DNA from: Haloactinomyces albus
GTDB lineage: Bacteria; Actinomycetota; Actinomycetes; Mycobacteriales; Pseudonocardiaceae
NCBI RefSeq assembly: GCF_031458135.1
Contig: NZ_JAVDXW010000001.1
Location: forward strand, 1,488,001 to 1,552,000
Reading direction: 5' to 3'
DNA length: 64,000 nucleotides
The notes under the pieces were generated by a model. It ran no database searches and was not told the DNA's origin. It worked only from the letters and a program-made list of their open reading frames with translations. Shown piece by piece: positions 34,754 through 44,100 of this stretch. The first letter of the stretch is position 1; each line of letters begins with the position of its first letter. A program made the position numbers and the translations under genes.

Positions 34754-36424
34754 ATGAACAGCAGTCCGAGCGGCGCAGTGCCCCACCCCGAGAAACCCCG
34801 GCCCGAGACGCCGCAGCCCGAGACACCCCAGCCCGAGCAGCCCGAGGCGCCGCAGGGCGAAACCCCGGCTTCCGCACGAACCGGAGAACCCGCCGCCTCC
34901 GAGCCGATCGATGCCGTCGCTGCGCTTCTTGCCGCGGCGGGTGTTCGCGCACGCCCGCTGCGCGAGGTCCTCGCACAGCTCACCGAGGGCGCGCATACGC
35001 TCGATGACCTGGTCCGCACTCCCGCCGTCCCCCGCCGTATCGTCGAGGAACTCCTCACGGCGGCGGGCAGCGACATCGATGTCGAAAACGGCACCTATCG
35101 ACTCGTGCCCGCAGTGCTCCACCGTTACCGTGCTCGCTTCGCGCTCGACGCACTAACCGGCACCCCCGACGGTCCCGAGGTGCTCGACCGCGTCCGCGAG
35201 TTCGTCGCATCCGGCCCCGCACCTGCTGCCGCGCTCGACCACGTGACGGCCACGCCGGAGACCACGCTGCGCCGGGCCGAATGGCTCCGTGACCACTACG
35301 ACCTGCGCGGGGCACGAATCCTGTGCCTCGGCGACCACGATCTGACCTCGCTCGCGGTGGGTCTCATCGAGCCCTCCGCACAGGTGACCGTCGTCGACCT
35401 CGACGAACGGGTCCTCGCACATATCGACGGCCTCACCGCGGAACACGGGCTGCGTATCCACACGTTGCACGCCGATCTGCGGTTCGGACTGCCTCCGGCC
35501 GCGAAGGGCGCGGCCGACGTGGTGTTCACCGACCCGCCCTACACCCCGGAAGGGGTGGGACTGTTCGCCGCAAGCGCCACCGAGTGCCTTGCCGATGCCA
35601 ACAGCCGGGTGCTCATCGCCTACGGCTTCAGTGACCGGAGCCCGGCACTCGGCCATAAGGTGCAGCAGGAACTCCTGCAACTGGGCATGGTGTTCGAGGC
35701 GATCCTGCCGAATTTCCACCGCTACTACGGTGCCCAGGCCATCGGTAGCGCCAGCGACCTCTACGTCTGCCTCCCCACCACGCGAACCCGCAAACTCGCG
35801 GGCGGGAAATCCGCGAGCATCTACACGCACGGTCCCCAGTCGGTGGAGGCCGCCACGGCAACACCGACCGAGGCATTCCTGCGGAAACTGGGTGATCTCA
35901 CGCGTACGCCGGTGGAGAAGTTGCGCAGGCCGGGCTGGGACCGGCCGGTTCCGGCACCCCGCGACTGCCCCGTCTTCGATCTGCGCGCCGACCCGGGACC
36001 GTGGCTGCTGCGCATGCTGCTGGCCTGCAACGCCGATCGTGTTGCCTTCGTGGTCGGCAACCGGCACCCGGACATCACCAGCGAGCACGCGCAGACCTCG
36101 CTGGCGAGCTTGATCGCAGCCAAGTACACGCTGCGCTTCCACCGCAGCAGCCCGGACCCGAATTGCGCGGTCGTCTTCGCCACCCCTCCGGCGCGCGAGC
36201 CGGGCATCGCAGGCCACCTGCTGCACCGCGCTCACGGCAAGGTCGGAAACATCTGGCGTGAAGCGCTCATCGCCGAAGCGGATCGTGCGGGTTCCACCCT
36301 CACCAAGAAGGAGGCCAACCAGCGCGTTGCGGCACTGATCCAGGACACCACCGATCTGGGCGCTCGCCTCGTCGATCTCCCGCGGCACCGTCTGGCCGCA
36401 CTCCTGCACACCGCCGACGTGTGA
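34754..36424 (+). CDS. Bis-aminopropyl spermidine synthase family protein (BpsA-like)
   Basis: This 556-residue protein has a Rossmann methyltransferase-like centre: ARILCLGDHDLTSLAVGL for nucleoside binding, VTVVDLDERVLAHI, and the DPPYTPEGVGLF motif. That motif in BpsA places the amine for aminopropyl transfer from decarboxylated AdoMet, making branched polyamines. A winged-helix-like segment lies before it (residues 50-115), and the first 45 residues are Pro/Glu-rich repeats (PETPQPE). BpsA proper is known from thermophiles, and actinomycete members of the family are not characterised. A nucleic-acid or small-molecule methyltransferase is the alternative. The ATG at 34754 is the only good start. 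Confidence 0.75.
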   Translation: MNSSPSGAVPHPEKPRPETPQPETPQPEQPEAPQGETPASARTGEPAASEPIDAVAALLAAAGVRARPLREVLAQLTEGAHTLDDLVRTPAVPRRIVEELLTAAGSDIDVENGTYRLVPAVLHRYRARFALDALTGTPDGPEVLDRVREFVASGPAPAAALDHVTATPETTLRRAEWLRDHYDLRGARILCLGDHDLTSLAVGLIEPSAQVTVVDLDERVLAHIDGLTAEHGLRIHTLHADLRFGLPPAAKGAADVVFTDPPYTPEGVGLFAASATECLADANSRVLIAYGFSDRSPALGHKVQQELLQLGMVFEAILPNFHRYYGAQAIGSASDLYVCLPTTRTRKLAGGKSASIYTHGPQSVEAATATPTEAFLRKLGDLTRTPVEKLRRPGWDRPVPAPRDCPVFDLRADPGPWLLRMLLACNADRVAFVVGNRHPDITSEHAQTSLASLIAAKYTLRFHRSSPDPNCAVVFATPPAREPGIAGHLLHRAHGKVGNIWREALIAEADRAGSTLTKKEANQRVAALIQDTTDLGARLVDLPRHRLAALLHTADV

Positions 36425-36470
36425 TCCTGCGGCCGAGAGGAGCGGCAACGAGAACACGCACGAGCCGCCG

Positions 36471-38891
36471 TCAGGTGCCTTGCGGAATCCGGAGAGGGCC
36501 GAGGGAAAGGAGGGTCCGCAGTTCCGCGGGGGGCATCGGGTAGGAGAACAGCCACCCCTGATAGGCGTCCACATCGATGCCGGAAAGCACGTGGAACTGC
36601 GTGGCCGTCTCCACTCCTTCCGCGATGCACTGCCTGCCCATGGCGCGAGCCATGTCCACGACGGCCTTGGCCACCGCAAAGTCCGAAGTGTCCCCGTCGA
36701 CTCCGGAGACGAATCGCCGATCCACCTTGATGATCTGTGCGGGAAGTTCCTTGAGCCTGGCCAGCGAGGAGTACCCGGTCCCGAAGTCGTCCACCGCGAA
36801 ACGCACCCCGCGATCCACGAGTTCCCCCATCGCCTGCCGCGAACGCGAGGGCAGGTCGACCAGGGCGGTTTCGACCAGCTCCAGCACGACCCGGTGCCAG
36901 TCGATGCCGGATTCCGCAACCGTGTCGGCCACGAGATCGACGAAATCGTGATCGCCGGGCACGAGACCGGCCATGTTGATCGCGATCGCCACCGGCCGTG
37001 CACCGGGCTCCGGCCAACTCGCCGCTTCCCGCAGGGCGGTGCGCAGCACCCACCGATCGAGCTCCCGGAGCAGATCGCCCTGCTCGGCCACCGGCAGGAA
37101 CGCACCGGGCGAGAGCATTCCTCGTTCCGGATGCGGCCAGCGCAGGAGTGCCTCGACACTGATGATCGAGCCGTCACCATCCACGACCGGTTGGTAGTAC
37201 AGCATCAGCTCATCGTTGTTCAGCGCCTCGCGAAGCTGTCCTTCCAGGCGAAGCTGCCGGTCCGCCGAGGCCATCAGTGCGGGGTTGGCCATCGAGACCC
37301 TGCCCGCACCACGCCGCTTCGCCTCGAACATGGCCGCGTCGGCAAAGCGCAACAAATCCGCACCGCCCACTTCGGTATCGCTCGGCACCGCTGCGCCGAT
37401 CGAGGCCGACACCCGGACGAGCTGGCCGTACACGGGAACCGCCGTGCGGAGCAGGCCGCCGACCTCGGTCGCCAACGAATCCACACCCCCGGCAACGTCG
37501 ATGTTCGCGCAGATAACCACGAATTCATCGCCGGACAGACGCGCGGCGATGCATCCCTCGGGCAGTCCTTCCTCCAGCCGACGGGCCAGCGCGACAAGCA
37601 ATTCGTCGCCCGCGTCATGTCCCAGCGAGTCGTTGATCCGCTTGAAGTTGTCGAGGTCGCAGAACAGCACGCCGACCCGGTCGGCTCCGGGCCCCTCGAG
37701 CATCCGGCCGAGTATTTCCTTGACGGCCGCCCGGTTCGGCAGGCTCGTCAGTTCGTCATGAGTGGCTTGGAAGCGCAGCGATTCGGCCGTCCGGCGCCGC
37801 TCGGTGATGTCCTGGAACACCACCAACCAGAACTGTGTCCCGTCGTCCTGCACCGACAGCGCCACGTGCAGTTCGCAGTACACCGGTTGCCCATTGGAAC
37901 GCACCAGCCGCCGCTGTGGAACCTTGCGGTGACGCCCGCCGTCTCCCGCGCAGAGATCACCCAAGGCGGTGCCCCGGTCATCGGGGTGGGTCATCCGCCC
38001 GGCGGTCCTCCCACGAAGCTGGTCCAGGCTGTAGTCGAGCAGAACGCAGAGTGCATCGTTGGCATCGACCAGCCGCTCGGCCTGATCGAACAACCCGATG
38101 CCCACCGGTGTGACGGTCACCAGGTCGGTAAAGCGCTGACTGGAGCGTTCCATCCTGGTCACTGCCGCACGTTGTTCGGTGACGTCCTGTGCGGTGCCGA
38201 CCAGCAACGTCCGCCCGTCGCAGTTCTCGATCGGGGCGCCGTGCAGCCGGAGAATGCGCACCGCCCCGTCCGGCCGGATGTAGCGGTGTTCGATCTCGAC
38301 CGGTTGGTGCTCCTCGGACAATGGCCGCCACGCATCACGCACCCGAGCACGGTCCTCGGGATGCACATGATCCAAATAGGAATGATGCGTGCTCACGGAA
38401 TCGCGGTTCCTGCCGATGACCTCGCAGAGAATCTTCGACAACCGGGTGACATTGGTTTCCGGATCCCATTCCCACGTTCCCAGCCGCGCGACTCGCTGCG
38501 CATCGTGGAGCTTGCGACGTTCGTCGGTGAGTCCGGAGACATCGACGAGGTCCGACACATCGACGAGCACGGTCACCGTGAGCCGCATGTTCGCGTGGTG
38601 GGGCCAGGTGAGCACCCGCACTCCGAGCTCGCCGCGACGGCCACGCAAACGTACGAGATCACCGTCGGCCACGAGCAGGTCCCGCAGATTCCGTCCGATC
38701 AGTGCCACGGGGGAGAACTCCCCCGTCAGCGTCGCCGCCTGCGGAGTGGCGCGAATCACCGTCCCGTCCGATGTGCTCAGCAGGGCCGGCGCCTCCGGCA
38801 ACGGCTCCGGATCCAGCCGCCCCCCCACATCCACTTCGGGCATGCGCAGCACGCCGGAGGCATGGCGGTACCCCCCGTTGTGCTCGGTCAA
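36471..38891 (-). CDS. PAS-GGDEF-EAL cyclic-di-GMP signalling protein
   Basis: This 806-residue cytoplasmic protein has three PAS-like sensor segments (about 30-115, 130-245 and 255-370). A GGDEF domain follows (about 375-540), then an EAL domain (about 555-800). The diguanylate cyclase active-site loop reads LSGDEFVVI (SGDEF), a variant often still active, with FCDLDNFKRINDSLGHDAGD intact. The EAL domain keeps EALLRW, NMAG, LELVE, the metal pair in VDDFGTGYSSL and IAEGVET, so phosphodiesterase activity is likely. No membrane helix is seen. Which activity dominates cannot be told from sequence. Confidence 0.9.
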   Translation of the reverse strand: MTEHNGGYRHASGVLRMPEVDVGGRLDPEPLPEAPALLSTSDGTVIRATPQAATLTGEFSPVALIGRNLRDLLVADGDLVRLRGRRGELGVRVLTWPHHANMRLTVTVLVDVSDLVDVSGLTDERRKLHDAQRVARLGTWEWDPETNVTRLSKILCEVIGRNRDSVSTHHSYLDHVHPEDRARVRDAWRPLSEEHQPVEIEHRYIRPDGAVRILRLHGAPIENCDGRTLLVGTAQDVTEQRAAVTRMERSSQRFTDLVTVTPVGIGLFDQAERLVDANDALCVLLDYSLDQLRGRTAGRMTHPDDRGTALGDLCAGDGGRHRKVPQRRLVRSNGQPVYCELHVALSVQDDGTQFWLVVFQDITERRRTAESLRFQATHDELTSLPNRAAVKEILGRMLEGPGADRVGVLFCDLDNFKRINDSLGHDAGDELLVALARRLEEGLPEGCIAARLSGDEFVVICANIDVAGGVDSLATEVGGLLRTAVPVYGQLVRVSASIGAAVPSDTEVGGADLLRFADAAMFEAKRRGAGRVSMANPALMASADRQLRLEGQLREALNNDELMLYYQPVVDGDGSIISVEALLRWPHPERGMLSPGAFLPVAEQGDLLRELDRWVLRTALREAASWPEPGARPVAIAINMAGLVPGDHDFVDLVADTVAESGIDWHRVVLELVETALVDLPSRSRQAMGELVDRGVRFAVDDFGTGYSSLARLKELPAQIIKVDRRFVSGVDGDTSDFAVAKAVVDMARAMGRQCIAEGVETATQFHVLSGIDVDAYQGWLFSYPMPPAELRTLLSLGPLRIPQGT

Positions 38892-39145
38892 GATCCCCCC
38901 TCCTCCTGCATCGCCCGCACGTCCACGCAGGCGTCAACCCAACCGGATGAGTGGCGTGCGCCACATTGCGCCTGACTGACCTTACCTGCAAACGAGTGAG
39001 CAGAACAGCTCAGGTGATCGTCAGCATAACGTTATCCGATCGGTATTCCGTGGAGAGCGGTGATCATCGCCAGCCACGTCTGCGGCGAACATCGGCGGCC
39101 ACGGGTCTCCGTCCCCATCCCGGAGCACGGAGGCCGAGACGGATA

Positions 39146-39187
39146 AGGCCGGAGCGCCGTCCGGGCAATGGGGACGGCACCCCGGCC
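39146..39187 (-). terminator. Possible terminator after malic enzyme
   Basis: GGCCGGAGCGCCGTCC (from 39148) can pair imperfectly with GGGACGGCACCCCGGCC (to about 39187), 23 bases after the malic enzyme stop. It lies in the 318-base gap before the GGDEF-EAL gene. The rest of that gap shows no gene. Mismatches and lack of a T run keep this tentative. Confidence 0.35.
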
Positions 39188-39209
39188 TCGTCTTCGAAGC
39201 GAAACCGCC

Positions 39210-40448
39210 TCAGGCGGTGGCGACACCGTCCTGCCGGGCCGCCTTCGCGACAGCAGCGGTCACCTCGGGGGCCACCCGCGGATCCAGCGGGCTGGGCACG
39301 ATGTACTCAGCCGCCAGTTCGTCGGCGGCGACCTCCGCGATCGCCTCGGCCGCCGCAACCTTCATCCGGTCGCTGATCATGCGCGATCCCGCCTCGAGGG
39401 CTCCCTTGAAGATTCCCGGGAAGGCAAGCACATTGTTGATCTGGTTCGGGAAGTCGCTGCGTCCGGTTGCCACCACCGAGGCGTGCCTGGCCGCCACGGC
39501 CGGGTGAATCTCGGGGTCCGGATTCGACAACGCGAACACGATCGCGTCATCGGCCATCGATTCGATCAGTTCCTCGGGAATCTGGCCCGCCGAAACACCG
39601 ATCAGGGCGTCGGCACCCTGCAGTGCCTCGGCGATCCCGCCCGTGACACCCCGGGGATTGGTCCGCTCGGCCAGTTCGGCCTTGATGGGAGTGAGGTTGT
39701 CCCGGCCCGCGTGAATGACACCTCGCGAGTCCGCCACGATGACCTCGCCGATACCGGCGGCCTCCAGGATCTCCGCACAAGCCACTCCGGCCGCACCCGC
39801 ACCGGAGATCACCACGCGCAGGGAGCTCAACTCGCGCCCCACCACCCTGCAGGCATTGCGCAGAGCGGCCAGGGTCACCACCGCCGTGCCGTGCTGGTCG
39901 TCGTGCATGACCGGGCAGTCCAGGGCCTCGATCAGCCGGCGCTCCAGGTCGAAGCAGCGCGGTGCCGCCACGTCCTCCAGGTTCACGGCCCCGAACGAGG
40001 GGCGCATCCGGACCAGGGACTCGACAATCTCGTCGACGTCGGTGGTGTCGAACACCAGCGGGATCGAGTCGAGCCCGGCGAAGGTCTTGAACAGCGCCGA
40101 CTTGCCCTCCATCACCGGCAACGAGGCGCGGGGACCGATGTCTCCCAGCCCCAGCACGGCAGTCCCGTCACTGACCACGGCCACGAGCTGCCGAGTCCAC
40201 GTGTAGCGCGCGGCCAGCGTCTCGTCACCGGAAATCGCGCGGCTGACATCGGCCACCCCGGGTGTGTAAGCGATCGAGAGGTCGCGGGGGCTGGTCAGCG
40301 GAGCAGTCGGTGCGATGGAGAGCTTGCCGCCCTCGTGAGCACCGAAGACCTCCTCGTCGGTCAGCGGGGCATTCGGCTCCTGGCTGTCGGCATCGCCGGG
40401 AGTGTCCTGCGAGCCAGGCACGGTACTGCGATCGTTCACGGTGGTCAC
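39210..40448 (-). CDS. NAD(P)-dependent malic enzyme
   Basis: This 412-residue enzyme decarboxylates malate to pyruvate with NAD(P)H formation. The catalytic tyrosine segment is SIAYTPGVADV and the lysine is in PVMEGKSALFKTF. Metal ligands lie in NLEDVAAPRCFDLE and MHDDQHGTAVV, and the nucleotide motif is VVISGAGAAGVAC. It lacks the phosphotransacetylase tail of MaeB. The GTG at 40448 follows AGGAGGGA at a good distance. An in-frame extension to 40544 is unlikely. It appears monocistronic. Confidence 0.92.
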   Translation of the reverse strand: MTTVNDRSTVPGSQDTPGDADSQEPNAPLTDEEVFGAHEGGKLSIAPTAPLTSPRDLSIAYTPGVADVSRAISGDETLAARYTWTRQLVAVVSDGTAVLGLGDIGPRASLPVMEGKSALFKTFAGLDSIPLVFDTTDVDEIVESLVRMRPSFGAVNLEDVAAPRCFDLERRLIEALDCPVMHDDQHGTAVVTLAALRNACRVVGRELSSLRVVISGAGAAGVACAEILEAAGIGEVIVADSRGVIHAGRDNLTPIKAELAERTNPRGVTGGIAEALQGADALIGVSAGQIPEELIESMADDAIVFALSNPDPEIHPAVAARHASVVATGRSDFPNQINNVLAFPGIFKGALEAGSRMISDRMKVAAAEAIAEVAADELAAEYIVPSPLDPRVAPEVTAAVAKAARQDGVATA

Positions 40449-40814
40449 GGCGTCCCTCCTGTTGCCTTGACCTGGAAGTCGGGGCCACACCCCCAACTCA
40501 GGCGAATGGGCGACGGCTCGCACCTGCCCGGACGGTACCGGCAAGGCGAGCGTCTCGAACTACCGACATCCGCTGCCCTGGTTGGCGGGCAGCGGTTCCG
40601 GCGGACGCTGCGGTTTGACCAGTGTGCCAGGCAGCCCCGCCGATGTCTGCGATGCGAATCACATGGCACCAGCATCTTCAACAAATTGTCAATGTTTCCG
40701 TGCTCTCCCGATGCCCATATGGCATTCGCATGCGCGGATGTGGTACGGACGTAACCGCACGGATGGCTCAGGGCCCCCGTGGATACACCGAAAGCCACTC
40801 CTAGGCTTTCGGTC
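40449..40814. other. Divergent intergenic region, malic enzyme / RmlC-like gene
   Basis: These 366 bases contain no supported gene. A TTGACA hexamer on the minus strand lies near 40688-40693 (TTGTCAATG on the plus strand), without a good -10. It presumably carries the promoters of both divergent genes. Confidence 0.4.
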
Positions 40815-41423
40815 GTGCAGGCACGACAACTTGAGCTCATTGGCGCGTTCGAGTTCATCCCGAAATCCTTTCCCGACCACCGCGGGTTGTTCGTCGCGCC
40901 GTTCCAGGAAGCGGTGTTCGCCGAGGCCGTCGGCCACGAGCTCCACGTCGCGCAGACCAACCACAGCGTGTCGGCACGCAATGTCATCCGCGGCGTACAC
41001 TTCGCCGATGTGCCTCCCGGCCAGGCCAAGTACGTCTACTGCCCGAGGGGTGCGATCCTCGATGTCGTCGTGGATGTCCGGATCGGCTCGCCCACCTTCG
41101 GACGCTGGGAGACGGTACGACTGGACTCCACCGAATATCGGGCCCTGTACCTCGCGGAGGGACTGGGGCACGCATTCGCCGCGCTCAGCGACGACACGGT
41201 GCTGACCTACCTCTGCTCCACCGCCTACAACCCCGCTGCCGAGCACGGGATCGATCCGAGAGACCCGGAGCTCGGTCTACCGTGGAGCGAACTCGGCGGT
41301 GATCCGATCCTGTCCGCCAAGGACCGCGACGCACCGAGCCTCGCCGAGGCTGCCGACGCCGGACTGCTCCCGCGCTATGCGGACTGCCTCGCCCGCTACG
41401 AGCACCTGCGCACACAAGTGTGA
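40815..41423 (+). CDS. dTDP-4-dehydrorhamnose 3,5-epimerase-family protein
   Basis: This 202-residue cupin has the RmlC layout: GAFEFIPKSFPDHRGLF, NHSVSARNVIRGVHFAD with the catalytic-type histidine, KYVYCPRGAILDVVVDVR and LYLAEGLGHAFAAL. It is the correct length. RmlC epimerises dTDP-4-keto-sugars on the way to rhamnose. No other dTDP-sugar gene is nearby, so it may serve cell-wall rhamnose synthesis or another NDP-sugar. The GTG at 40815 fits the family N-terminus. Confidence 0.87.
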   Translation: MQARQLELIGAFEFIPKSFPDHRGLFVAPFQEAVFAEAVGHELHVAQTNHSVSARNVIRGVHFADVPPGQAKYVYCPRGAILDVVVDVRIGSPTFGRWETVRLDSTEYRALYLAEGLGHAFAALSDDTVLTYLCSTAYNPAAEHGIDPRDPELGLPWSELGGDPILSAKDRDAPSLAEAADAGLLPRYADCLARYEHLRTQV

Positions 41424-41513
41424 ACTGCCTCGTTCGGCACGCAAGGCCAGCACCACGGACGGATGACATTCGAACTACTGCGCACATCGGTCGCCAGGCC
41501 CAACAGGTCATCT

Positions 41514-41834
41514 TCACCGCACGCGGCCCGGATGTGGCCACAACCTCCAACGAACCTCGCCGAGCACCGCGGCCGGGCCGAGCTCCCGAGAATCCGTGGA
41601 CCCGGCAGCGTTGTCGCCCACGACGCGCCAGCCGTCCCCCTCCCGGCACACCGCCCGTTTCACCGACAACTGCTGTGGCCGCTGCGGCCAGCGCACCAGC
41701 ACCACCGACCCGGGCTCCGGCCGGGCACGCGGCCGGACCAGAACCACATCACCGTCGCGCAGTGTCGGGGCCATCGAGGGCCCACGCACCAGCAAACGCC
41801 GCCATGGCAACCGGCCGAGCGAATTCACGGGCAC
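41514..41834 (-). CDS. sodX: Nickel-type superoxide dismutase maturation protease
   Basis: This 106-residue S26-family peptidase has the serine motif VRGPSMAPTLRDGD and the lysine segment QLSVKRAVC, then VVGDNAAGSTDSRELGP. It lacks a membrane anchor, as in SodX, which trims the leader of nickel SOD so that the nickel hook is exposed. It is divergent from sodN with 73 bases between, the usual actinomycete arrangement. Confidence 0.9.
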   Translation of the reverse strand: MPVNSLGRLPWRRLLVRGPSMAPTLRDGDVVLVRPRARPEPGSVVLVRWPQRPQQLSVKRAVCREGDGWRVVGDNAAGSTDSRELGPAAVLGEVRWRLWPHPGRVR

Positions 41835-41907
41835 CTCCGATAAGACAACGGCGATCTTAGGCGAGTAAGGTCACGCATGTCGGAGCATTCACTGCTAGGG
41901 AGGAATC

Positions 41908-42315
41908 ATGCGACTGCTGTCGCGAATCCTCAGCCCACGCCTGGAGGCGACCGCACACTGCGACCTCCCCTGCGGCGTGTACGACCCGGCGCAGGCCCGG
42001 ATCGAGGCTGAGTCCGTCAAGGCCATCCAGGAGAAGTACCAGTCCAGCGAGGACTCCGAGTACCGCACTCGCGCGATCATGATCGCCGAGCAGCGCTCGG
42101 AACTGGTCAAGCACCACCTGTGGGTGCTGTGGACGGACTACTTCAAGCCGCCGCACTTCGAGAAGTACCCGCAGCTGCACGAGCTGGTCAACAAGGCCAC
42201 CAAGGCTGCGGGCGCGGCAGGTACCAAGGGGTCGATGGACCCGGCCAAGGGCCAGGAGCTGCTGGACTACATCGCCGAGATCGACAAGATCTTCTGGGAG
42301 ACCAAGAAGGGCTGA
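41908..42315 (+). CDS. sodN: Nickel superoxide dismutase
   Basis: This 135-residue precursor has a 16-residue leader ending LEATA, followed by the nickel hook HCDLPCGVYDP. After leader removal His1, Cys2 and Cys6 bind nickel. The remaining helical-bundle sequence (ESVKAIQEKYQ, HHLWVLWTDYFKPPHFEKYP, DYIAEIDKIFWETK) is typical. It destroys cytoplasmic superoxide. The ATG at 41908 follows AGGGAGGAA. Nickel-dependent control (Nur) is usual for the family, but no site was identified here. Confidence 0.96.
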   Translation: MRLLSRILSPRLEATAHCDLPCGVYDPAQARIEAESVKAIQEKYQSSEDSEYRTRAIMIAEQRSELVKHHLWVLWTDYFKPPHFEKYPQLHELVNKATKAAGAAGTKGSMDPAKGQELLDYIAEIDKIFWETKKG

Positions 42316-42447
42316 GGTAGTCACCCGCATCACGATGCCGGCGGGCGGAAGCGACTTCCGCCCGCCGGCGTCTTTTCTCGGTCGAGGTGACCGGTGCACG
42401 GCCCACCGTGGCAGGGTACGACCGAATGTCGACGACGGAGGCAGGAC

Positions 42448-42930
42448 ATGTTCGAGCAGCGTATCCGCAGGATCACCGAATCCGACGTGCCCACCGTGGT
42501 CGACCTGGTACACGAACTCGCCGGTTATGAGAAGGCTTCCGAGGAATGCCGGCTCACTGCCGAGCAACTGCACGTGGCATTGTTCGGTGCAACCCCCGCA
42601 CTGTTCGGCCACGTGGCCGACGTGCGCGGTGAACTCGTCGGTTTCGCGCTGTGGTTTCTCAACTTCTCCACCTGGCGCGGTGTGCACGGGATCTATCTCG
42701 AGGACCTGTTCGTCCGCCCGGAGCACCGGCGCTCCGGACTGGGCCGGGCACTCCTGCGCACACTCGCCCGGGAGTGCACCACACACGGGTACGCGCGGCT
42801 GGAGTGGTCGGTACTCGACTGGAACACCCCGGCGATCACCTTCTACAAGTCGATCGGTGCCGTCCCGATGGACGAGTGGACCGTCTTCCGCCTCACCGGG
42901 CAGGCACTGGATCGGTTGGGAGACTCGTGA
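42448..42930 (+). CDS. GNAT-family N-acetyltransferase, diamine acetyltransferase-like
   Basis: This 160-residue acetyltransferase has the acetyl-CoA loop VRPEHRRSGLGRALLRTLA and YLEDLFV before it. ARLEWSVLDWNTPAITFYKSIGA near the end is the wording of spermidine/spermine acetyltransferase-like members. The ATG at 42448 follows GGAGGCAGG. Polyamines are a possible substrate given the family, but any small amine is possible. Confidence 0.87.
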   Translation: MFEQRIRRITESDVPTVVDLVHELAGYEKASEECRLTAEQLHVALFGATPALFGHVADVRGELVGFALWFLNFSTWRGVHGIYLEDLFVRPEHRRSGLGRALLRTLARECTTHGYARLEWSVLDWNTPAITFYKSIGAVPMDEWTVFRLTGQALDRLGDS

Positions 42931-43008
42931 ACAGCGTGTCGATCGGTTTCGCTGTGCCTGCGCGGTAGCCTCCCGCATGGACCACTCACACGAGTCGAGG
43001 TGCCACCC

Positions 43009-43347
43009 ATGCCCACACGTCCCGTCAGCAGATACTTCAACTACGGGCTCACGTTCCGCTGGACGCAGGGCGATCGCGAGATCGCGGTCAAACGGGGCTA
43101 CGTACTCGAAGGCAGCCCGTTCATCGAGGTGACGCGACCGCGGCACTTCACGCTCGTGGACCGCCCCAGCGAGGACCCGGCGAACGATCGCGCGAGCTGG
43201 GTCACTGCGATCCCGGCCAATCCGGCCGACTGGGACAAACCCGGCGCCCTCGCCAAGGCCGCGGAAACCTGGGCCACGGCGAACCCGCGCACCGCCGACC
43301 TCAACGATCGCACCGACCGACGCACCGACGGCCAACTGCGCCGATGA
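43009..43347 (+). CDS. Hypothetical protein
   Basis: I do not recognise this 112-residue soluble protein. It begins MPTRPVSRYFNYGLTFRW and has a beta-rich first half and an Ala/Asp/Arg-rich tail. The ATG at 43009 follows a GAGG ribosome site eight bases upstream, and a GTG at 43000 is in frame. Codon use is like its neighbours. It stands 78 bases after the acetyltransferase gene and could be in the same transcript. Confidence 0.6.
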   Translation: MPTRPVSRYFNYGLTFRWTQGDREIAVKRGYVLEGSPFIEVTRPRHFTLVDRPSEDPANDRASWVTAIPANPADWDKPGALAKAAETWATANPRTADLNDRTDRRTDGQLRR

Positions 43348-43439
43348 CCGAACCTCCGCTCTCGGCCGCTCTCGGCCATAGCCTGCCGCCTGAGGCGACC
43401 GACGGTTCGACAGTCATCGACGCAGGGCTTCAGGAGCTG

Positions 43440-43874
43440 CTATCTCGGATCCTTGTCCGCATCCGGAGCCGTACTGGCCCGGAGTGACCAGGCACGCCCG
43501 TGCCGGTTGAACAGGCACCACAGCACCGCCACGGCCGGACCGGCAAGCACCAGGCCGACCAGCGGACTCTCGGAGGGACCGAACGCATACCAGGAGACAC
43601 CGAGCAGCAGTAACTGCAGCAACAACGAGGGCGTACGCGCCCAATGCCTGCCACGCCACAATCCGATCCCCGCGGCCAGGACGAATGCGGACAACACCGC
43701 GTAGTACCCGGCTTGGCCATAGATCGAGCTCCGATCCAGAGCGCCCGCACCACCGAGTCCACCGGTCGCAGCCCGGATCAACAACGCGGCGACGAAGGCG
43801 AATCCGACGAGGCCCTGCAGAGCGGTCACGACACCGGCGGAACGCACGGCACGGGGGGCGGCTTCTGCAGGCAC
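43440..43874 (-). CDS. Small integral membrane protein
   Basis: This 144-residue protein has four predicted membrane helices: GVVTALQGLVGFAFVAALLI, YYAVLSAFVLAAGIGLW, PSLLLQLLLLGVSWYAF and PLVGLVLAGPAVAVLWCLF. The C-terminal tail is short and charged. Similar four-helix proteins are common in actinomycetes next to lipid or cell-envelope genes, with no known function. It is convergent with the preceding hypothetical gene. Confidence 0.75.
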   Translation of the reverse strand: MPAEAAPRAVRSAGVVTALQGLVGFAFVAALLIRAATGGLGGAGALDRSSIYGQAGYYAVLSAFVLAAGIGLWRGRHWARTPSLLLQLLLLGVSWYAFGPSESPLVGLVLAGPAVAVLWCLFNRHGRAWSLRASTAPDADKDPR

Positions 43875-44100
43875 GGGCAGCCTCTTTCCTGGAGGAGACT
43901 TTCGGTCACGCTACGTATGTGGTTTCGATGGTAATACCGCCCGATCGCCGTGACCGGCATTCCCCGGTCACGATCGAGTGAGATGAATTCGACATCGGTC
44001 ATGGGCCTCGAGGCTTGCCACGATCCGGTGCGGATGCGGCCACCGGCGGAAACCCGGTGACGGTGTACGAACCCGAGCACGTCTCGCCTACGCTGCGAGT

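Noticed and set aside
40688-40693. TTGACA on the minus strand as the malic enzyme promoter
   Set aside because: No -10 at a suitable distance; kept only as a note.
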